Shown: positions 43,608 through 54,594 of the stretch, piece after piece
Layout: each line of letters opens with the position of its first letter
How positions within the stretch are numbered: the first letter of the stretch is position 1
NCBI RefSeq assembly: GCF_036370855.1
Contig: NW_026991456.1
Span: 4,030,001 to 4,094,000, forward strand
Origin: Dromaius novaehollandiae
Lineage: Eukaryota; Chordata; Aves; Casuariiformes; Dromaiidae
Length of the DNA: 64,000 bases
Direction: 5' to 3'
Program-made: the position numbers and the translations under genes
The notes under the pieces: generated by a model
Databases searched by the model: none
Told to the model about the DNA's origin: nothing
The model's input: the letters and a program-made list of their open reading frames with translations, nothing else

Positions 43608-44436
43608 CTCACAAACACAGCCAGCAGCCAGGGGCCTCTCTCTCGCCTATGAGGCACTGAGGCTGCTGTGACCTCACAAGCCCACCCAGCAGTCATTGGC
43701 CTCAAACTGGCCTATCAGGCACTGAGGCTGCTGTGACCTCACAAGCACGGCCAGCAGGCATGGGCATCCAACTGCCCTATAAGACACTGAGGCTGCTGTG
43801 ACCTCACAAGCACAGCGAGGAGCCAGAGGCCTGCCATTGCCCTATAAGGTACAGAGACAAATGTGACCTCAAAAGGCAGCCAGCAGACGGGGCCTCCCAC
43901 GGGCCTATCAGGAAATAGGACTGCTGTGACCTCACAAGCACAGCCAGCAGCTATGGGCCTGCCACTGGCCTATGAGGCACTGAGGCTTCTCTGACCTCAC
44001 AAGCACAACCAGCAGCTATGGACCTCGCACTGGCTATCAGGCACTCATACTGCTGTGACCTCACAAGCACAGCCAGCAGCCATGGGCCTGCCCGTGGTGT
44101 ATGAGGAACTAGGACTCCTGTGCCTTCACAAGCACAGGCAGCAGCTGTGGGCCTGCCACTGAACTGTGAAGCATGGAGACAAACATGGCCTCACAAGCAC
44201 AACCAGCAGCCAGGGGCCTGCCACTGCCCTATGAGACACTGAGGCTGCTGTGACCTCTCAAGCAAAGCCAGCAGCCAGGGGACTCCCTTTGGCCTATGAG
44301 GCACTGATGCTGCTATGACCTCACAAGGACAGCCAACAGCCAGGAGCCATCCCACTGGCCTATCAGGCTATAGGACTGCTGTGACCTCACAAGCACAGCC
44401 AGCAGCTATGGGCCTGCCAGTGACCTATCAGACACG
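43608..44436 (+). repeat. 65-bp satellite block, unit 2 (829 bp)
   Basis: The same block as 25162-26120 but 130 bp shorter, equal to two monomers. This is the expected product of unequal exchange within the array. Confidence 0.92.
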
Positions 44437-45163
44437 TGTCGCGGCCCGAAAGGAGTCGTTCAGGACGACCTCCCTCCCCTTAGGACCAACGACCAAGTTC
44501 GTGATGCCCTTGCACTCAATTAAGGTGAAAACGACACCAGCCAACCAGTTTAAGATTTATTAAGGCAAAATGGAATCAACTAACGAGACATGTCCCGCGT
44601 CACACGTTTAGGGAAAAAGAGAGGAAAAGGGGAAGAGAGAGAGAGAAAGATATCACCACCCGTGGATCCAGCGGCGTCCCGTTGGTCCTCTTCTTTTGGG
44701 AGTCCTTGCGGCGGGGCGGGGGGGCAGAGGGGGGAAGCTCCCGTCTGGTTCCGCTGACTCTGCTCGAGTTCTTCAGTCGTCGCAAGCAAGCCCCCCCATT
44801 CACACAGTCTGCAGTTTTTATAGGTTCTTGCCCGGCCTCTGGGAGGTGCTTCCTCGCTTCCCATGCAGATTAACCGTCATGCGCAGTCCGCCCTCTCGGA
44901 ACCTTCCAGAAATGGGCTGGGGTATCTGGGGGTCTCCTGCTCATGCGCAGATGGCAAATGAGTACGTGCGGTTCGTGCCCTAGAGACGCCCTTCTGCCCT
45001 TTTCGCACCCTTTTTACCCCGTGCAGGTGCACGAGGTTGTTTACTTCGCAGACGGCTCCCGGGGGCGCCAGCGCAGCATTGCCCGACACACCTTGGCAGC
45101 GGCAGCTTTGCAGCAGCAGCAGCAATGTCAAGACAAAACCGCATTTAGTACCGGTCCTCTACA
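44437..45163 (-). repeat. L2 3' LTR, unit 2
   Basis: 727 bp with the same ends as unit 1. The inner part is repeated in inverted form at 50408-50868. Bases 45164-45420 are 3' untranslated sequence. Confidence 0.88.
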
Positions 45164-45420
45164 CCACCCCGTGTCTCAACATTGCAGCTTGGCAGCAGGA
45201 GAGAGAGAGAGAGAAAGCAAGCAAGCAAGCAAGGAAGGAAAGGAGAGAGAATTAGGGACGGGGGGGAAGTCGTGGGAACAACATGGGTTTGGGTAAAAAA
45301 TAAAGTGCTTAACAGTGATTAAACAGAGGTCTTGCTCAATGCAAGCTTATTCTTTAACAACTTCAACAACATTTAACTTTACAAAACAGACATCAAAACT
45401 GAGTTAATGAGGTAGGATTG

Positions 45421-46574
45421 TTACAATAGGCATAAAACAGCTGGCAAATGCGCTGTGGATGTCAATATGCAATTTCCTCCTTCAGGAGAAACTGGGAAAT
45501 GATGGGTACTGTGGTTGGCCACGGCCAATGGATGGCACGGATTTTCTTTATGCCGTCCGGCAAGGTGGTAGGAACAAATTGCATATTTGACACAACATGT
45601 CCGATTAATTGAACAAAGCAAGGAATTATACAAGAACATTAAGGCGGCAACTGCACCTAACAAATACAATATTAACTGTTTCACCCACGGTGCCCCCAGT
45701 AACCAGGACTACAAATCGCCACTCCAGCCATTCCAGGTTTGGACGAGGACGTGGGCTATTTTTCTGATATCTTTGGTTAACTGGAGAACTACTTCGCCTA
45801 CATCATCTATTTCCAAACAACAGTTAGGAATATTTAATTTCCCACACACTTCTCCCTCTTCAGCTAACAGGTAATCTAAAAACCATGTGGTGCTGAAGGA
45901 TTGCCGTGCGCATCTGTTGGGATTGCCAAGTTAGAAGATCTATCGTGTCAGCGGTTTTGTTGGTAATAATTTCTAGAGCCGCTTGTAGTCTGATTATTTC
46001 CCCATTTTTGCGTCCCGCCCAAATTTCCCTTAATGGATCGCGTCTTACAGGCAACACTTCTGTCTCCAAGGTTATCATATACCTTTATGCCTAACCGAGG
46101 TCCACTTGTTTCTGGCAAAAGGAAAAACAAAGGTCTGATAATCCCTATATAACAAATTCCCAACCACCCCGTGGGTAAAAATGTATATGCTGTGTGCCTG
46201 CATATCCAGTAATGCCCCTTCTTAGCTCCAATGCCCTGAGCAAATGGCCCGTTTATCCCTGGTGGGAATTGAAAGTAAGTTGCACCTCTGTTGCCCAGAG
46301 GGCTGAAGAAGGTGGTTGCCCCATCACCTATTTGGCCGGTACAATACCAAGCCCCAGAAGTGTATTCTGGTGGTAGGTTTGCCATAGCACATATAAGCAC
46401 ATTAAGACAAGAAGTATCTTTCCAACACAAGTTAAGAATGCCATTCTTGGCTGTTGTGTTTTCAACAATAAAGCTAATTATGATCGCAGCACACAATTAC
46501 AAAAAATGATAAAAATAACTGTTATAACTACCACAGGTAGTATCGTTGAGGACACTCAAGCTCAACATAAGACA
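45421..46574 (-). pseudogene. L2 env remnant, unit 2
   Basis: As in unit 1, with the same frame changes. It keeps the TGQIGDGATTFF region, heptads and membrane anchor related to the L Env. Confidence 0.75.
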
Positions 46575-46615
46575 AGTCTTCTTCCCCAGTGCCCTCTTCC
46601 TTTTACATTGTTGAC

Positions 46616-48387
46616 CTAAAAGGAAGGGAGGATCCACCTGGCATGGATTCTGTAATCTTTCCCATGGGCATCAGTAGCTACCCATGCATACAGATTTTTT
46701 GAAGCTTTTAGTACTAGAGGTATTTGTCCCACAGTGGGTAAGTCCACTAGAACCGGTTGTCCTGGGTAATACAAGGGATTCCTCGGTTTCTTATTCTCCC
46801 CAGTCCCAGGTAAGAGGGATGGAGGATTAGGGCAAAAAGCAGCGAGTCTGGGGCAGCCATTTACTCCCCATCGTCCATTGACTTTAGTTACTGCATCAGA
46901 TATTCGTCGCGCCCATCCAGGATTGTGCGGTCTCAGGGTTCGTTTTAAGAGTCCTGGGGTGCAGACGGGGTCTTGGGATAAGGGAGGAGGAACTTTGGGG
47001 TTTGAGGAAGATGGGGTTCCCCTTATCCTGTCCCAACTTCTTACCAAACCTTCCAGGTTGGGAGTTGGTAACCTATCCATGACTTCTCTGGGAATTCCCT
47101 TTGAAATGCCTTCTGCCCATAATAATTGTCTCCTGCTATCCAACACCCGTACCGGTTTCCCAGGATGTGGGTGTTGCAGTGATTTATATTGCCTCCCACT
47201 TTCCTCAACTCTTCTTATTTCTGCTTTATGCTTTGTTTCCCCCTGGCCAGTGAATCCCATACGCCTTCCGTAATTAATTAGCTCCTGTGCCACCTCCCCC
47301 CAAGTCATGTCGGGGGGGCCTCCCCTTCGTCTCGGTCGGGGAGTTCGTAATCGGTCTTGCAGCTGAACAGCATCAGGAAGTCCCCTGATCAGAGGATGTA
47401 ACCTCTCGGGGTCTGCCACACACTGCATGGGGGAGGGCTGCTGCGGAAGCAGCAAACGGTCATGCATCAATTGGAGGCAAGCAGTTTTCTGCACGCTTTC
47501 CAGAATGTGGCCCGCTGTGGGTGTTTTAATAGAAAAAGGGTCTCCTCTTTCCATTGGCTCTAATCCTCCTGCCCAGTAGGCTACCCTCTGGGTCAAGGAC
47601 CATGGTTCCCTGTTATCATTTGTGGTTAGAAAGACTCTGGGTCCCCAATATCCTCTAGCTTCATCTTCGCTCAGCAGAATGCGATCCCCCCCCCGGTGAG
47701 GGAGACTCTCCACACATACTCAGTTTCAGTTTCCCGGGAGCCCCGGGAGTATTTTTCCTGTATTTTAGCCAAGTCCTGAGGGGAATAGGGGATAATACGC
47801 GTGGTACGTCGTTGAATACCCCCCTGACCATTATCAGTGGTTTCCGTTTTAATCAAGGGTCTCATTACTACATTCCCATCTCCAGGATAAAAGCAGTTCC
47901 TGCTGTCTTCTAATTCTTTAATTGGATATATGGATTTTAGATCAGATGCCTGTTTTCCGTCTAGTTCGGCCAAATTCGAGAATCCCGGTTCACTATCATT
48001 AACCCCCCGCCTGTTTTCTTCCAATTCAGACCGCAGGATTCTCTCTCGGTCTAGTGAGTCTGATAAGATTATGTGAAGCCGCTGAGTATGGTTGCGCTCC
48101 GCAGTGAGTTGACTTTGCAAGTTTCTTACCTGTTCTTGCAAAGACTCAACTGTCTCTTTGGCTCGACTCCGGGAGTCTTGCAAGAACTCGATTGTCTCTT
48201 TGGCTCGACTCTGGGAGTTTCTTATGTGTTCTCCCAAGGACTCAATGGTCTTTTTATCACCTTGCCTCCCCCACCGGGCAGCAATTAGTGCCGCCCCTAA
48301 AACACCACAAACTGTTGCCCGAGCCATGCCAAGAGAGAGCAGGTCTTTATAGCCCTTCAGATTCGCAAAAAGAGGATTACCCTTCAT
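46616..48387 (-). pseudogene. L2 gag joined to integrase C-terminus, unit 2
   Basis: Gag starts MKGNPLFANLKG at 48387 and is open to 47671. At a run of nine C near 47692-47700 the frame changes, and the second frame (47713-46616) continues through the capsid region into the integrase tail ending RWILPSF. So only one frame change separates this copy from a single Gag-integrase-tail frame of about 590 codons. The coiled-coil region is like that of L. Confidence 0.8.
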
Positions 48388-48413
48388 TGTCGGATCCTCT
48401 GTACTACAAATTA

Positions 48414-50407
48414 TTCACAAGCACAGCACACTGTCACGGGCCTGCCACTGCCATAAAGGGCACGGAGGCTGCTGTGACCTCACAAGCACAGCCAGCAGCC
48501 AGGGGCCTGCCATTGGCCTGTGAAGCACTGAGGCTGCTGTGACCTCACAAGCACAGCCAGCATGTATGGGCCTGAAACTGCCCTATAGGGCACTGAGGCT
48601 GCTGTGACCTCACAAGCACAGCCAGCAGCTATGGGCCTCCCACTGGCCTATAGGGCACTGAGGCTTCTCTGACCTCACAGCAGTCATTGGCCTTGAACTG
48701 GCCTATCAGGCAACAGGACTGCTGTGACCTCACAAGCACGGCCAGCAGGCATGGGCATCCAACTGCCCTATGAGGCCCCGACACAAAAGTGACCTCATAA
48801 CGCAGCCAGCAGGCATGGAGCTGTCACTGCCCTATCAGGCACTGGTACTTCCGTGACATCACAAGTACAGCCAGCAGCCATGGGCATCCCACTGGCCAAT
48901 GAGGCACTAAGACAAAGGTGACCTCAAAACGCAGCCAGCAGCCATGGGCCTGCCACTGGCCTATCAGGCAACAGGACTGCTGTGACCTCACAAGCACAGG
49001 CAGCAGCCAGCAGCCAGGGCATCGCACTGGCATATGAGGCACTGAGGCTGCTGTGACCTCACAAAATCAGCCAGCAGCCAGAGGCCTGCCACTGGCCTAT
49101 CAGTCACTCAGACTGCTGTGACCTCACAAGCACAGCCAGCAGCCATTGGCCTGCCACAGACCTATCAGGCAATAGGACTGCTGTGAGCTCACAAGCACAG
49201 CCAGCAGCCAGGGGCCTTCCACTGCCTGATGAGGCGCTGACACTGCTGTGAGCTCACAAGCACAGCCAGCAGTGAAGGGCCTGCCACTGGCCTATAGGGA
49301 ACGGAGGCTGATGTGACCTCACAAACACAGCCAGCAGCCATTGGCCTTCCACTGCCCGATGAGGCGCTGACACTGATCTGACCTCACAAGCACAGCACAC
49401 TGTCGCGAGCCTGCCACTGCCATAAAAGGCACGGAGGCTGCTGTGACCTCACAAGCACAGCCAGCAGCCATGAGCCTGCCACTGCCTGTAAGACACTGAG
49501 GCTGCTGTGACGTCACAAGCAAAGCCAGCAGCTGTGGGTCTGCCACTGGCCTAAAGGAAAAGTAAGCTGATATTGACCTCACAAGCACAGCGAGTAGCCA
49601 GCGGCCTCCCACTGCCCTATAAGGTACAGAGACAAATGTGACCTCAAAAGGCAGCCAGCAGACAGAGGCCTCCCACGGGCCTATCAGGAATAGGACTGCT
49701 GTGACCTGACAAGCACAGCCAGCAGCTATGGGCCTGCCACTGGCCTAGGAGGCACTGAGGCTGCTGTGACCTCACAAGCGCAGCCAGCAGCCAGGAGCCT
49801 GACACTGGCGTAGGAGGCAGTGAGGCTGCTGTGACCTCACAGTCACAGCCAGCAGCCATGAGCCTGCCACTGGCCTCGGAGGCACTGAGGCTGCTGTGAC
49901 CTCACAAGCACAGCCAGCAGCCATGAGCCTGCCGCTGGCCTCGGAGGCAATGAGGCTGCTGTGACCTCACAAGCACATCCAACAGCCATGAGCCTGCCGC
50001 TGGCCACGGAGGCAATGAGGCTGCTGTGACCTCCCAAGCACAGCCAGCAGCCAGCAGCCTGTTTCTGACCTAGGAGTCACTGAGGCTGCTGTGACCTCAC
50101 AAGCACAGCCAGCAGCCATGAGCCTGCCACTGGCCTAGGAGGCACTGAGGCTGCTGTGACCTCACAAGCACAGCCAGCAGCCAGGAGCCTGCTACTGGCC
50201 TAGGAGGCACTCAGGCTGCTGTGACCTCCCAAGCTCGGCCAGCAGCCAGGAGCCTGACACTGGCCTCGGAGGCACTGAGGCTGCTGTGACCTCACAAGCA
50301 CAGCCAGCAGGAGGCGCTGTAGACTAACTTATGAGGCACTGAGGCTGCTGTGACATCACCAGCACAGCCAGCAGCCAGGAGCCTGCCACTGCCATAGGTG
50401 CAGATGT
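48414..50407 (+). repeat. 65-bp satellite block in the palindrome spacer (2.0 kb)
   Basis: The largest block. From about 49700 onward monomers are more alike (AGCCATGAGCCTGCC, GGCCTCGGAGGCA) than elsewhere, suggesting recent local amplification. It ends at the palindrome turn near 50407. No gene seen. Confidence 0.92.
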
Positions 50408-50868
50408 GAGAGGGCGGACTGCGCATGATGGTTAATCTGCATGGGAAGCGAGGAAGCACCTCCCAGAGGCCGGGCAAGAACCTATAAAAACTGCAGACTG
50501 TGTGAATGGGGGGGCTTGCTTGCGACGACTGAAGAACTCGAGCAGAGTCAGCGGAACCAGACGGGAGCTTCCCCCCTCTGCCCCCCCGCCCCGCCGCAAG
50601 GACTCCCAAAAGAAGAGGACCAACGGGACGCCGCTGGATCCACGGGTGGTGATATCTTTCTCTCTCTTTCTTCCCCTTTTCCTCTCTTTTTCCTTAAACG
50701 TGTGACGCGGGACATGTATCGTTAGTTGATTCCATTTTGCCTTAATAAATCTTAAACTGGTTGGCTGGTGTCGTTTTCACCTTAATTGAGTGCAAGGGCA
50801 TCACGAACTTGGTCGTTGGTCCTAAGGGGAGGGAGGTCGTCCTGAACGACTCCTTTCGGGCCGCGACA
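50408..50868 (+). repeat. L2 LTR fragment at the palindrome turn, unit 3
   Basis: The last 461 bp of an L2 LTR, on the plus strand. TATAAAA at 50483-50489 and AATAAA at 50744-50749 remain. The rest of L2 is absent on this side, so the inversion breakpoint lies inside the LTR. Confidence 0.88.
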
Positions 50869-51827
50869 CGTGTCTGATAGGTCACTGGCAGGCCCATAGC
50901 TGCTGGCTGTGCTTGTGAGGTCACAGCAGTCCTATAGCCTGATAGGCCAGTGGGATGGCTCCTGGCTGTTGGCTGTCCTTGTGAGGTCATAGCAGCATCA
51001 GTGCCTCATAGGCCAAAGGGAGTCCCCTGGCTGCTGGCTTTGCTTGTGAGGTCACAGCAGCCTCAGTGTCTCATAGGGCAGTGGCAGGCCCCTGGCTGCT
51101 GGTTGTGCTTGTGAGGCCATGTTTGTCTCCGTGCTTCACAGTTCAGTGGCAGGCCCACAGCTGCTGCCTGTGCTTGTGAAGGCACAGGAGTCCTAGTTCC
51201 TCATACACCAGGGGCAGGCCCATGGCTGCTGGCTGTGCTTGTGAGGTCACAGCAGTATGAGTGCCTGATAGCCAGTGCGAGGTCCATAGCTGCTGGTTGT
51301 GCTTGTGAGGTCAGAGAAGCCTCAGTGCCTCATAGGCCAGTGGCAGGCCCATAGCTGCTGGCTGTGCTTGTGCGGTCACAGCAGTCCTATTTCCTGATAG
51401 GCCCGTGGGAGGCCCCGTCTGCTGGCTGCCTTTTGAGGTCACATTTGTCTCTGTACCTTATAGGGCAATGGCAGGCCTCTGGCTCCTCGCTGTGCTTGTG
51501 AGGTCACAGCAGCCTCAGTGCCCTATAGGCCAGTGGCAGGCCCATAGCTGCTGGCTGTGCTTGTCAGGTCACAGCAGTCCTATTGCCTGACAGGCCAGTG
51601 GCAGACCCACAGCTGCTGGCTTTGCTTGTGACGTCACAGCAGCCTCAGTGTCTTATAGGGCAGTTGGATGCCCATGCCTGCTGGCCGTGCTTGTGAGGTC
51701 ACAGCAGCCTCAGTGCCTGATAGGCCAGTTTGAGGCCAATGACTGCTGGGTGGGCTTGTGAGGTCACAGCAGCCTCAGTGCCTCATAGGCGAGAGAGAGG
51801 CCCCTGGCTGCTGGCTGTGTTTGTGAG
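50869..51827 (-). repeat. 65-bp satellite block, inverted, unit 3 (959 bp)
   Basis: Reverse complement of the unit 1 block, of equal length (959 bp). It retains the two monomers missing from unit 2, its palindrome partner. Confidence 0.92.
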
Positions 51828-52467
51828 TGTTAAAGAATAGTGAATTGAAACTGTCTAGAAATAGCTGCTTAGCACAACTTACATAAAACTTGCTTAGCAT
51901 GAGTGGCTAGATTTGCTGAAGCCTTAGGCTGCATGTGGGAAAAGTAACGAATCTTTACCTAGTTTAATAAAAAATAGTGCCTCAGAGCTCATTCAGGCTG
52001 GGAAAATAAGGAAGCCACACGCAGTCTGCGCTCCTGTGTCACCGACTCCGAGAGGGAAGACGCCAAAACAATTGGGAAAATAAGACCTTGGGAAACAGCC
52101 GCCAGACCCAACAAAAACAGAGGTACAACCATCATCAGAGACTGCAAAAAAAACAAAAAAAAAGGAGAAAACCAGCTTGCCTCAGAAAGATGATGAGACC
52201 CAATCAGGAGCAGGAGACCCCAGACCAAAAAATTACTATTGGGCTAACTACCGCGTGAGGGGTGGGAAATGGAAGTCGAAAAGACTATAATTACCCAGGA
52301 TTTGTTTATGTTAGGGTCCCTCTTCGGAGGCACCCAGCTCGAGCTGTAATTACGGTACGCGCGTGATTAAAATTATCTGATTTGTTTTGATTTGGCTCTG
52401 AACTTTACTTGCGGGAACCTAGGGTCGAGCCCTGTTATGGTGGCCGACAGGCCTAATTTCCATAACA
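51828..52467 (+). repeat. ERV-X 5' LTR, unit 3
   Basis: 640 bp, TGTTAAAG...CATAACA. Confidence 0.9.
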
Positions 52468-52470
52468 GTT

Positions 52471-52488
52471 TGGCACCCCAGATGGGAC
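52471..52488 (+). promoter_or_regulatory. ERV-X primer binding site, tRNA-Arg, unit 3
   Basis: TGGCACCCCAGATGGGAC, three bases after the LTR, complementary to tRNA-Arg(CCT). Confidence 0.87.
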
Positions 52489-52886
52489 CCTAGGCGACCA
52501 CTGTTGGGGCCTCTCATCTCCAAACAATCATCTGGCGCCATCGGGTGAGTTCACCTGGGATCTTTGGCAACGAGAGGCACCGAGAAGGTGAGTCTTAAAC
52601 TCCCGCCTAAATTCTAAATTCTGGTCTGGTAACAGTGCACTGAAAGGGTACGCGGACTGATCACCGTAAGGCGTACCAGGTGTGTGTGGGGGGTACGCGG
52701 GCTGGCCACTGTAAGGCATACCAGGGGGACAGGTAGGAGTCCCATCCCCAGGGTTAGAGTGGGTTTTAAGTCCCAGCTCGGTCCGGCCGGAGGAGGGTTG
52801 TGCAGCCTGATCAGCATAAGGCGCACTGCAAAACTGTAAGACCGAAATCTAGAGTCACCGTGACTGGTGTGAGTGTAAACAGCACT

Positions 52887-52933
<47 letters not shown>

Positions 52934-53169
52934 AGTGCGTGTAGCCTGGGAACCGATTGGGGCACCCGTCGGCTGAGAAGCCGCCTGCTGCGAAGGGACA
53001 GCAGTCCTAGCAGTTAAAGACGCGGGTGGTGTGAGTGCAGTTCCCAGAGAGCGAGAGAAAGAGAGGGAGAGAAATAGTGTGTGTGATCACACCAGCTACA
53101 GGGACTGGTGTTACCGGGAAGGAAGTGCACTGCCTGATTTGCTTAAGACGCACTTTTCAGGAACTCAAT
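52489..53169 (+). other. ERV-X leader, unit 3, with (GT)n run
   Basis: Untranslated leader between primer site and gag, with a GT run at 52893-52930. An upstream ATG at 53035 is in frame with gag and adds 45 residues, reminiscent of an N-terminally extended Gag, but no start context supports its use. No other gene seen. Confidence 0.7.
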
Positions 53170-54594
53170 ATGGGAAATAATTTCGGCATAGAAAAGGGGA
53201 CGCCCTTAGCCGAAATTTTGGTAAACTGGAGTAAGATTGATGGTACCAAAAATTTAGGGAGAAAAAGGTTAGTCCAACTATGTCAGGAGGATTGGCCGTT
53301 CCTGACTAAGGAAGGTAATCTGGCAGAGCGATGGCCACCCCAGGGGTCCTTCAGTTACCAGGAACTAACTTTCCTGCGTCATCATTTGCAGAATAGGTTC
53401 CCCAGACAAATGGATTACTGGTATGTATGGGACAACTGGGCATTTGCTAGATGAAAAGAGGCGCCTAGGAAAGAGAGACTCTTTCCTCAGAATGCTGTAA
53501 GTACCGCAGCTGCTGAAACGCTTGTGGAAACTATTCCACCCTATGCGCTACCCTCTGCTTCAGCTTCCCTACACCCCCGCTTGCCTTCCGCCCCCGCCTT
53601 TCAAGCTCCTCTGGAAGGCCTTCCTGTGCCAGGAGTGCCCCCACCCGGTCTGGAAGGGGTACCTCGGGTCGCCACAACACGAGTTTACCGACCCTGGAGA
53701 CCCCAAGATTTAATTATATGGAGTCAACGGCTCCCCAGACTTAGGGATGATCCAGAAAGAGTGTTACAAATCATAAGGGGAATTATGCGGGCGTATGACC
53801 CTACCTGGGGAGATGTACAAATGCTCCTTGAATCTGTGTTCACTCCAGATGAAAGGTGCTCAAGTTTGGATGCAAACCACCGTTGGGCAGCAGAGAGGGG
53901 TGTGTTGGGGCTGCTCAAACAGCCTGGCCAGCTGTGGACCCCGGATGGAATCATAATGTAGATGCAGATTACAGGCAGTTGCAATTAGCCAGAGAGGGCT
54001 TAGAAGAAGCTATACGTTTGGCAGGACAAAAGACTGCAAGTAAGGGAGTGTCAGCAACAGGCAGAGGAACACCCCTCGGCTTTCTTTGCTAGGCTAATTA
54101 AGCAAGTCAGAATGTATGGGGGAGGACTAGACCCAGAAGCCGAGGCTAACAGGCCGCTAATGATTTCCACATTTGTAGACCAAGCAGCCCCGGACATTAG
54201 AAAGTAGTTTTCCAAACATGTTCCTGACTGGCCAGGAAAGCAAATGGATGAAATAATACGTTTAGCCACATTTGTGTATAATAGTCGAGAGGAGGAGAGG
54301 GCAAAAGAAAAGAGACAGCAAAAAAAAGAGGAAGTTAGTGTGTTAGCAGCTGTGTTAAGAGATGGATTTAGAGGACCCAGGGGGAGGGGAGGTGAAAGAG
54401 CCAGGAGAGATAGATGGAACCAAAGTGAACGTGCTGTACAGTCAGGAGTTAATGATTGTTATTCTTGTGGGGAACAAGGACACTGGCAGCAGGAGTGCCC
54501 AGTGAGGCCCCGTGTAGTTAGGAACAGAGGAACTGGCATGAGACAATCAAACACTAAGGAGGAGACCAGGCGATTCCCAGTCAATCCACAATGA
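53170..54594 (+). pseudogene. ERV-X gag, unit 3
   Basis: Starts MGNNFG at 53170. Matrix ends with a TGA at 53452-53454. The capsid region shifts frame near 53893 because of the same two-base insertion as unit 1, and a TAG near 54206 precedes the nucleocapsid with CYSCGEQGHWQQEC. The gag stop TGA at 54592-54594 is followed in the same frame by about 40 open codons, compatible with the stop-readthrough layout of gammaretroviruses. Confidence 0.85.

Larger units (their letters stand above)
31840..44897. repeat. Left arm of a large palindrome (inverted repeat of 50408-63975)
   Basis: The order Y, X, satellite, L2 LTR is mirrored on the other strand from 50408 to 63975, with long exact stretches and scattered differences. 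The spacer 44898-50407 holds the rest of L2 and a satellite block. The arms differ in length mainly by the Y LTR deletion and a 130-bp difference in satellite. Confidence 0.9.
44437..48413 (-). mobile_element. L2, deleted class III ERV, unit 2
   Basis: Same structure and satellite borders as 26121-30100. Gag is better preserved here. Confidence 0.88.

Noticed and set aside
48414..50407. Tandem repeats resembling a CRISPR array
   Set aside because: Monomers are contiguous and diverged, with no unique spacers of constant length, and the context is vertebrate ERVs.
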